DNA of 19,102 nt. Source: CAZTDU01 sp050248795. GTDB taxonomy: Bacteria > Pseudomonadota > Gammaproteobacteria > Burkholderiales > SG8-39. The DNA is taken from contig JBFWRS010000058.1 in NCBI GenBank assembly GCA_050248795.1, positions 1-19,102 on the forward strand, read 5' to 3'. The notes under the pieces are model-generated. The model saw only the letters and a list, made by a program, of their open reading frames with translations. It did not search any database and was not told where the DNA came from. Shown here one piece after another: positions 13,844 to 19,102 of the stretch (positions are counted from its first letter, which is position 1; each line of letters starts with the position of its first letter). The position numbers were made by a program, and so were the translations under genes.

Positions 13844-14611
13844 ATGAAACGCAAGGACTACGAAGCACGGCTGGAACCGCTGCACCTCGAACTCAACAAC
13901 CTCGCGCGCTGGCTGAAGCACACCGGCAGGCGCATGGTGGTGCTGTTCGAGGGGCGCGACACCGCCGGCAAGGGCGGCTGCATCAACGCCATCGCCGACA
14001 CCCTGAACCCGCGTCAGGTGCACATCGTCGCGCTGGCGAAGCCGACCGAACAGGAGCGCACTCAGTGGTACTTCCAGCGCTACCTCGCCCACCTGCCGGC
14101 GGCGGGCGAGCTGGTGCTGTTCGACCGCAGCTGGTACAACCGCGCCGGCGTCGAGAAGGTGATGGGCTACTGCACCAACGCCGAGTACCGGCATTTCCTC
14201 AGGCAGGTGCCGCGCTTCGAGAAGATGCTGGTCGAGGACGGCATCCTGCTCTACAAGTACTGGCTCGCGGTCGACCAGGCCGAGCAGGAGAAGCGTTTCG
14301 CCGAGCGCGCGCTCAATCCGCTGAAGCGCTGGAAGCTGTCGCCGATCGACCTCGAGGCACGCCGGCGCTACGCCGACTACGGCCGCGCGCGCGACGCCAT
14401 GTTCGCCGCCACGCACACCAGCCACGCGCCCTGGCACGTGGTGGACTTCGGCGACCAGCGCCGCGGCCGGCTGAACCTGATTTCGCACCTGCTCGAGCAG
14501 GTGCCGGACCGCACCATCAAGGCCGAGCCGCTGGAACTGCCGCCGCTGGCGGCGAAACCGCAACGCGAGCGCTACCGGGGGCCGGTAAAGCCGATCCGCG
14601 GCCGGTACTGA
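13844..14611 (+). CDS. ppk2: Polyphosphate kinase 2, single-domain
   Basis: A 255-residue PPK2-family phosphotransferase, which moves phosphate between polyphosphate and nucleotides, generally favouring nucleotide phosphorylation. The P-loop is FEGRDTAGKGG (35-45, with K43). The Walker B region is LVLFDRSWYNRAGVE (D94, R95). The lid and substrate region include LNPLKRWKLSPIDLEARRRYADYGRARDAM (about 157-186), followed by APWHVVDFGDQRRGRLN. The ATG at 13844 follows AAGGGG (13833-13838) at good spacing. One-domain enzymes of this length include ADP-, GDP- and AMP-phosphorylating classes; I cannot tell which applies. It is convergent with ppx, 21 nt apart, and close to ppk1, forming a polyphosphate gene cluster. 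Confidence 0.92.
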   Translation: MKRKDYEARLEPLHLELNNLARWLKHTGRRMVVLFEGRDTAGKGGCINAIADTLNPRQVHIVALAKPTEQERTQWYFQRYLAHLPAAGELVLFDRSWYNRAGVEKVMGYCTNAEYRHFLRQVPRFEKMLVEDGILLYKYWLAVDQAEQEKRFAERALNPLKRWKLSPIDLEARRRYADYGRARDAMFAATHTSHAPWHVVDFGDQRRGRLNLISHLLEQVPDRTIKAEPLELPPLAAKPQRERYRGPVKPIRGRY

Positions 14612-14630
14612 TCCCTGGTCAGGGCACCGC

Positions 14631-14645
14631 GCTCAGCGGCTGAGC
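14631..14645. other. Small hairpin at the ppk2-ppx convergent junction
   Basis: GCTCAG-CGG-CTGAGC is a perfect 6-bp stem with a 3-nt loop spanning the ppx stop codon, just after the end of ppk2. There is no T-run on either strand, so it is at most a weak 3'-end structure shared by the convergent transcripts. Confidence 0.25.
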
Positions 14646-16159
14646 ACCGACACCTTCTTGTCGGAGAGCGCGCCGATCTCCAGGCGCATGTCGACCGCCT
14701 TCCACGAGCCGGTTTCGCTTTCCAGCGCGCTTGCCGACAGCGGATTCTCGTCCAGCCAGCTCTGCGGCAGTTCCATGGCGAAGCCCACCGCGTCGCCCGC
14801 GACGCGCAGGAACGGCACCTTGATGTCGGCGCGGTTGCGCAGGATCAGCGACGCGATGCGCAGCGCAAACAGCAGCATCCAGTCGCTGCCTTCGAGCCCC
14901 GAGTCGCGCACCTTGGAGAGCTTGCCGCGGTGCGCCAGCACGATCCGCGCCAGGCGCTGCTGCTCCATGCGCGAGAAGCCCGGCATGTCGGCATTCTGCA
15001 GCACGTACGCCGAGTGCTTGTGGTACTCGGCGTGCGCGATCGACAGCCCGACCTCGGCGGTCCTCGCCGCCCAGTCGAGCATCATGCGATCCGGGTCGTC
15101 GTCGCGCGCCACCTGCTCGCGCTGGCTGATCACCAGCGCGTCGTAAATGCCCAGCGCCAGCGCGCGCACGCGGTCGGCCTGCGCGACATCGACGTGGTAG
15201 CGGCGCATGAACTGCTGGATCGTCGCCTCGCGCATGTCGCGATGCTCGACGCGTCCGAGCAGGTCGTAGAGCACGCCGTGGCGCAACGCGCCGTCGGCCA
15301 CCTGCATCGCGTCGATGCCGAGCGCGTCGAACACCGCGCACATGATCGCCAGGCCGCCCGGCAGCACCGGGATGCGGTTCGGGCGCAGGCCGAGGATGCG
15401 CTCAGGGTCCGCCTTCTCGTGCTTGACGAGCAGCGCGCGCAGTTCGGCCAGCCCGCCGCGCGTGATGCCGTCCTCGGCCAGCCCGTTCTCGCGCAGGATC
15501 ACCTCGATCGAGCGCGCGGTCCCCGAGGAGGCGACCGCCTCCTGCCAGCCCATGGCGCGGTAGTCGCGCGCGATGCCGGCCAGTTCCTGGCTCGCCGCCA
15601 GTTCGGCGCGCTTCATGCGCGCCTTGTCTATCCTGCCGTCGGGAAAGAAGCGCAGGCTCCAGCTCACGCAGCCCATGTACAGCGATTCGGTCAGCTGCGG
15701 ATCCAGGCCGGTGCCGATGATGAACTCGGTGGAGCCGCCGCCGATGTCGACCACCAGTCGCCGGTGCGGCGCAGGCGGGGTGGTGCTGGCGACGCCCAGG
15801 TAGATCAGCCTCGCCTCTTCCCGGCCGGCGATCACCTCGATCGGGAAGCCGAGCGCTTCGCGTGCCTCGCGCAGGAACTGCGGGGCATTCTTCGCCACGC
15901 GCAGCGCGTTGGTGCCCACCGCCCTCACCGCCTGGCGCGGAAAGCCGCGCAGGCGCTCGGCGAACTTGCGCAGCGCCTCCAGCGCGCGCACCTGCGTGGC
16001 GCGGTCGATGCGCTTGTCCTCGGTCAGCCCCGCGCCCAGGCGCACCACCTCGCGCACCGCGTCCAGCGGGTAGACCTGTCCGTCGACCACGCGGCCGATC
16101 TGCAGGTGAAAGCTGTTCGACCCGAGGTCTACAGCGGCGAGCGTTTCCGGGCGTGCCAT
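14633..16159 (-). CDS. ppx: Exopolyphosphatase (Ppx/GppA family)
   Basis: A 508-residue enzyme that hydrolyses terminal phosphates from polyphosphate (or pppGpp in GppA-type members). The actin-like ATPase core shows phosphate-binding loop 1 AAVDLGSNSFHLQIG (9-23), AVGTNALRVAKN, the catalytic-region VIAGREEARLIYLGV and loop 2 LVVDIGGGSTEFIIGTG. The C-terminal all-helical HD-like domain includes GLSIAHAEYHKHSAYVLQ. The length matches long two-domain Ppx (E. coli: 513). The frame runs on to a TTG at 16201, but the ATG at 16159 gives the family start MARPETLAAVDLGSNS; its ribosome binding site is weak. It is divergent from ppk1 with a 74-bp gap and convergent with ppk2. The gene content favours polyphosphate over pppGpp as the main substrate, though that is inference. 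Confidence 0.94.
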   Translation of the reverse strand: MARPETLAAVDLGSNSFHLQIGRVVDGQVYPLDAVREVVRLGAGLTEDKRIDRATQVRALEALRKFAERLRGFPRQAVRAVGTNALRVAKNAPQFLREAREALGFPIEVIAGREEARLIYLGVASTTPPAPHRRLVVDIGGGSTEFIIGTGLDPQLTESLYMGCVSWSLRFFPDGRIDKARMKRAELAASQELAGIARDYRAMGWQEAVASSGTARSIEVILRENGLAEDGITRGGLAELRALLVKHEKADPERILGLRPNRIPVLPGGLAIMCAVFDALGIDAMQVADGALRHGVLYDLLGRVEHRDMREATIQQFMRRYHVDVAQADRVRALALGIYDALVISQREQVARDDDPDRMMLDWAARTAEVGLSIAHAEYHKHSAYVLQNADMPGFSRMEQQRLARIVLAHRGKLSKVRDSGLEGSDWMLLFALRIASLILRNRADIKVPFLRVAGDAVGFAMELPQSWLDENPLSASALESETGSWKAVDMRLEIGALSDKKVSVLSR

Positions 16160-16184
16160 CAGGAATGCAAGCTTAGCGCACGCG

Positions 16185-16202
16185 CTGTCATCCGCCTGCA
16201 AT
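16185..16202 (+). promoter_or_regulatory. Candidate Pho box upstream of ppk1
   Basis: CTGTCAT-CCGC-CTGCAAT is a direct repeat of 7-base units at an 11-base period, the architecture of a PhoB-binding Pho box. The first unit is a perfect match to CTGTCAT and the second matches five of seven. It ends exactly 10 nt before the hexamer TACACT, the spacing typical of Pho promoters, where the box replaces the -35 element. Orientation favours ppk1. Confidence 0.6.
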
Positions 16203-16212
16203 ATTCGGGCGT

Positions 16213-16218
16213 TACACT
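16213..16218 (+). promoter_or_regulatory. -10 element of the putative ppk1 promoter
   Basis: TACACT shares four of six positions with TATAAT. No -35 hexamer is found at the normal spacing, but a Pho-box-like repeat ends 10 nt upstream. The start would fall near 16225, leaving a leader of only about 9 nt before the ppk1 ATG. Confidence 0.45.
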
Positions 16219-16233
16219 TGTCACCCCCGCCCC

Positions 16234-18315
16234 ATGAAGCGCACCCCGCCCGCCTCGCATTTCCTCAACCGCGAGCTCGGCCTGCTGGAGTTCAACAGGC
16301 GCGTGCTGGCGCAGGCGGCGGACGAGGCCGTGCCGCTGCTGGAACGGCTCAGGTTCCTCACCATCGTGTCGTTGAACCTGGACGAATTCTTCGAGATCCG
16401 CATGTCCGGGCTCAGGGAACAGATCAAGCTCGGCCTGCCCGAACCCGGCCCGGACGGCCGCGGGCCGCACGAGGTGTACCAGGCGGTCGGCGCCGAAACC
16501 CACACGCTGGTGAACGAGCAGTACCGGCTGCTGAACAAGGTGCTGCTGCCCGCGCTCGCCGCCGAGGGCATCGTGTTCCCGCGCCGCGAGGAATGGACCC
16601 CGGTGCAGCGCCAGTGGATACACGACTACTTCACGCGCGAGCTGCTGCCGGTGCTGACGCCGATCGGGCTCGATCCGGCGCACCCGTTCCCGCGCGTGTT
16701 CAACAAGAGCCTGAACTTCGCCATCGAGCTGGAAGGCCGCGACGCGTTCGGCCGCAGCTCGGGTGCCGCCATCGTGCAGGCGCCGCGGGCCCTGCCGCGG
16801 GTGATCCGCATCCCGAAGGAGATCGCCAGGAGCGGCCACGAGTTCGTGTTCCTGTCCTCGGTGCTGCATGCGCACGTGGGGGAACTCTTCACCGGCATGA
16901 ACGTGCTGGGCTGCTACCAGTTCCGCGTGACGCGAAATTCCGACCTCTTCGTCGACGAGGAGGAGACGACGAACCTGCGCATCGCGCTGCAGGGCGAGCT
17001 GCTGCACCGGCACTTCGGCGACGCCATCCGGCTCGAAGTCGCCGACAACTGCTCGGAACGCATGGTCGAATTCCTGCTGCAGCAGTTCGGGCTCGACCCG
17101 TCCGACCTGTACCGAGTCGAGGGGCCGGTGAACCTGTACCGGCTGCGCGAAGTGCCCGACCAGGTCGACCGGCCGGACCTGAAGTACCCGCTGTTCCAGC
17201 AGGGGCTGCCGCCCGCGATCGAGAAGGGCAGCGACCTCTTCGAGGTGCTGACGCGCCAGGACGTGCTGCTGCACCACCCGTTCCAGTCCTTCGTGCCGGT
17301 GATCGACTTCATCCGCACCACGGCGAACGACCCGCAGGTCATCGCGATCAAGCAGACGGTGTACCGCACCGGCACCGACTCCGAGCTGATGGAGATCCTC
17401 ATCGACGCGGCGCGCCGCGGCAAGGAGGTCACCGTGGTCGTCGAGCTGATGGCACGCTTCGACGAGGAAGCCAACCTCAACTGGGCGGCGCGGCTCGAGG
17501 AAGCCGGCGCGCACGTGGTCTACGGCGTGGTCGCGCACAAGACGCACGCCAAGATGGCGCTGATCGTGCGCCGCGAGGACACCGAGACCGGCAAGGTGCT
17601 GCGGCGCTACGTGCACCTGGGCACCGGCAACTACCATCCGCGCACCGCGCGCCTGTACACCGACTTCGGCCTGATGACCGCGAACGAGGAGATCTGCGCC
17701 GACGTCAACGAGGTGTTCAAGCAGCTTACCGGCCTCGGCCGCGCCGGCAGGATGCGCCACCTGTGGCAGTCCCCGTTCACGCTGCACCAGCGCGCGGTCG
17801 CGGCGATCCGCAACGAGGCGAAGCTCGCGGCCGAAGGGCGCCCGGGGCGCATCATCGCCAAGATGAATTCGCTGCTCGAGCCGGCGATCATCGAGGAGCT
17901 GTACGCCGCCTCGCAGGCTGGCGTGAAGATCGACCTGATCGTGCGCGGCGTCTGCGCGCTGCGGCCGGGGATCGCCGGCCTGTCGGACAACATCCGCGTG
18001 CGCTCGGTGATCGGGCGCTTCCTCGAGCATTCGCGCGTGTTCTACTTCGGCAACGACGGCGCCGAGGATGTGTACCTTTCCAGCGCCGACTGGATGGGGC
18101 GCAACTTCTTCCGCCGCATCGAACTGTGCTTTCCGCTGCTCGACCCGGCGCTGAAGCGGCGCGTCATCCGCGAGGGGCTGCAGCCCTACCTCGACGACAA
18201 CTGCCAGGCCTGGCTCATGAACGCCGACGGCAGCTACGAGCGCATGAAGCCGCGCCGCGGCCGGCGCCGCTCGGCGCAGGAGGAGCTGCTGTTCACGCTC
18301 GCCACGCCCTCATGA
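16234..18315 (+). CDS. ppk1: Polyphosphate kinase 1
   Basis: A 693-residue PPK1 (E. coli: 688) that reversibly polymerises the ATP gamma-phosphate into polyphosphate at the inner face of the membrane. The N-terminal domain begins FLNRELGLLEFNRRVLAQA and includes FLTIVSLNLDEFFEIRMSG. The head domain and two phospholipase D-like C-terminal domains follow. The autophosphorylated histidine is H438 in AHKTHAKMALI (E. coli H435), and the second essential histidine is H599 in EHSRVFYFGN (E. coli H592). Conserved HLGTGNYHPRTARLYTD and YLSSADWMGRN are present. The sequence before the ATG (CACCCCCGCCCC) has no ribosome binding site, and the predicted leader is very short. It is divergent from ppx, behind a Pho-box-like repeat. 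Its stop overlaps the stop of the convergent acyltransferase gene. Confidence 0.97.
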   Translation: MKRTPPASHFLNRELGLLEFNRRVLAQAADEAVPLLERLRFLTIVSLNLDEFFEIRMSGLREQIKLGLPEPGPDGRGPHEVYQAVGAETHTLVNEQYRLLNKVLLPALAAEGIVFPRREEWTPVQRQWIHDYFTRELLPVLTPIGLDPAHPFPRVFNKSLNFAIELEGRDAFGRSSGAAIVQAPRALPRVIRIPKEIARSGHEFVFLSSVLHAHVGELFTGMNVLGCYQFRVTRNSDLFVDEEETTNLRIALQGELLHRHFGDAIRLEVADNCSERMVEFLLQQFGLDPSDLYRVEGPVNLYRLREVPDQVDRPDLKYPLFQQGLPPAIEKGSDLFEVLTRQDVLLHHPFQSFVPVIDFIRTTANDPQVIAIKQTVYRTGTDSELMEILIDAARRGKEVTVVVELMARFDEEANLNWAARLEEAGAHVVYGVVAHKTHAKMALIVRREDTETGKVLRRYVHLGTGNYHPRTARLYTDFGLMTANEEICADVNEVFKQLTGLGRAGRMRHLWQSPFTLHQRAVAAIRNEAKLAAEGRPGRIIAKMNSLLEPAIIEELYAASQAGVKIDLIVRGVCALRPGIAGLSDNIRVRSVIGRFLEHSRVFYFGNDGAEDVYLSSADWMGRNFFRRIELCFPLLDPALKRRVIREGLQPYLDDNCQAWLMNADGSYERMKPRRGRRRSAQEELLFTLATPS

Positions 18316-19089
18316 GGCGCGCGCGGCGCCGAGGAAGTGCCGCGCGTACCTGGCGCTGATCCGGGCCAGGGGCAGCAGCATGAACAGGTCCGCGGTGTTG
18401 AACTCGGGATCCCAGGCCGGCTCGCCGCATATCCAGGCGCCGCAGCGCAGGTAGCCCTTCACAAGGGGCGGCACGCCCCCTGCGGCCCGATCACGGTCCG
18501 CTTCGACCGGAAGGCGCCGCCGCGGCTGCACCTGGAACTCCACCGGCGCCAGGTGCTTGTCGCGCAGCACGCGGTAGAGCGCCGCCGCGCCATGGCCGCC
18601 GTCGGCCATGCCCAGGCTCGCGCATCCGGCGAGGTATGCATGCCGGTTCGCCAGCATGTAGCGCGCGAGTCCCGACCACAGCAGCGCGATCACCGCGCCA
18701 TTGCGGTAATCCGGGTGTATGCACGAGCGTCCCACCTCGACCAGCGTGCCGCGCAGGCCGCGCAGCCGCGTGAGGTCGAACTCGGTCTCCGCGTAGTAGC
18801 AGCCGATGCGCTCAGCAGCCTCCGGCGGCAGCATGCGATAGGTGCCGATGATCTCGCCGCTCGAATCGTCGCGCACGACGAGGTGGCTGCAGTACGCGTC
18901 GAAGATGTCCTCGTCGATGCCGGGCGTGCGCGAAGCCAGCCTCGCGCCAAGTTCGCCGGCAAACACGCGCCAGCGCAGGCGCTGCGCCTCGCGGATCTCC
19001 GCCCTGGACGCCGCCAGGTGCACCGAGAGATGGCGCCTTTGCCGTGGCGTATCGGCACGAACGAGCAGTTCGTGTGCGGTCCTGTCCAT
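18310..19089 (-). CDS. OlsB-like GNAT N-acyltransferase
   Basis: A 259-residue acyltransferase of the GNAT superfamily resembling OlsB, which transfers a 3-hydroxyacyl chain from acyl carrier protein to ornithine in the first step of ornithine-lipid synthesis. Family-like segments are LAASRAEIREAQRLRWRVFAGELGA (about 25-49), DIFDAYCSHLVVRD, IIGTYRMLPPEAAERIGCYYAETEFDL and LVEVGRSCIHPDYRNGAVIALLWSGLARYM, followed by YLAGCASLGM. The ATG at 19089 has an excellent AAGGGAG site (19096-19102) at 6-nt spacing. The partner acyltransferase OlsA is not in the window, although it could lie just beyond the right edge. Substrate assignment is by family only. The stop overlaps that of ppk1 in the palindrome TCATGA. 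Confidence 0.82.
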   Translation of the reverse strand: MDRTAHELLVRADTPRQRRHLSVHLAASRAEIREAQRLRWRVFAGELGARLASRTPGIDEDIFDAYCSHLVVRDDSSGEIIGTYRMLPPEAAERIGCYYAETEFDLTRLRGLRGTLVEVGRSCIHPDYRNGAVIALLWSGLARYMLANRHAYLAGCASLGMADGGHGAAALYRVLRDKHLAPVEFQVQPRRRLPVEADRDRAAGGVPPLVKGYLRCGAWICGEPAWDPEFNTADLFMLLPLARISARYARHFLGAARAS

Positions 19090-19102
19090 GTCGCGCTCCC
19101 TT

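Noticed and set aside
16160..16201. A 14-residue N-terminal extension of Ppx from TTG 16201
   Set aside because: It would place the start inside the divergent promoter region and add residues not typical of Ppx; MARPETLAAVDLGSNS is the normal family start.
16159..18030. A 623-codon minus-strand frame opposite ppk1
   Set aside because: It is a shadow of ppk1 composed of Val/His/Asp/Arg repeats without a domain; third-position GC bias produces such frames.
1..19102. CRISPR arrays, insertion sequences, phage genes or toxin-antitoxin pairs
   Set aside because: I found no regularly spaced repeats, transposase or integrase motifs, or small paired genes of such families anywhere in the window.

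Overview
The window is high-G+C DNA packed with genes and looks like a chromosomal segment of a betaproteobacterium. This rests on the gene order tRNA-Val(GAC)-thrS-infC-rpmI-rplT, an IF-3 with a non-AUG start, an OlsB-like acyltransferase next to ppk1/ppx, and typical proteobacterial DUF2062 and SixA proteins. I cannot fix the genus from the sequence alone. No stretch over 300 bases lacks a gene, and I see no IS element, phage gene, CRISPR array or integrase.

Region 1 (1-2985, minus strand) is the translation operon: tRNA-Val(GAC), thrS starting at TTG only 5 nt behind the tRNA CCA, infC starting at ATC, rpmI, and the first codons of rplT, which runs off the left edge. A strikingly AT-rich patch inside thrS carries a well-formed sigma70-type promoter that could supply infC-rpmI-rplT separately. 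Hairpins lie in the thrS-infC and infC-rpmI gaps.

Region 2 (3012-9240) starts with sixA. Next come a Crp/Fnr-type regulator (minus strand) and, divergent from it, a tightly coupled operon: DUF2892 membrane protein, zinc-finger thioredoxin (trxC), RND adaptor lipoprotein and RND pump. The short divergent gap holds a near-perfect FNR-type box (TTGAT-N4-ATCAG), and the regulator has the E-x-x-S-R recognition helix expected to read such a box. The operon ends in a 24-codon remnant of a DUF302 gene.

Region 3 (9305-13100) is a three-gene ABC exporter cassette (HlyD-type adaptor, FtsX-type permease, ATPase) that begins just after the DUF302 scar. It is followed by a convergent gene for a methyltransferase-fold protein with an export signal.

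Region 4 (13244-18315) is a polyphosphate cluster: DUF2062 membrane protein, ppk2, ppx (minus) and ppk1 (plus). The ppx-ppk1 gap contains a Pho-box-like direct repeat exactly 10 nt before a -10 hexamer facing ppk1, which suggests phosphate-starvation control. The window closes with a minus-strand OlsB-like acyltransferase whose stop codon overlaps that of ppk1.

Most of the window is conventional. The best leads are the regulatory sites (FNR-type box, Pho box, internal thrS promoter, two non-AUG starts), the DUF302 scar beside the ABC cassette, and the apparently exported methyltransferase.
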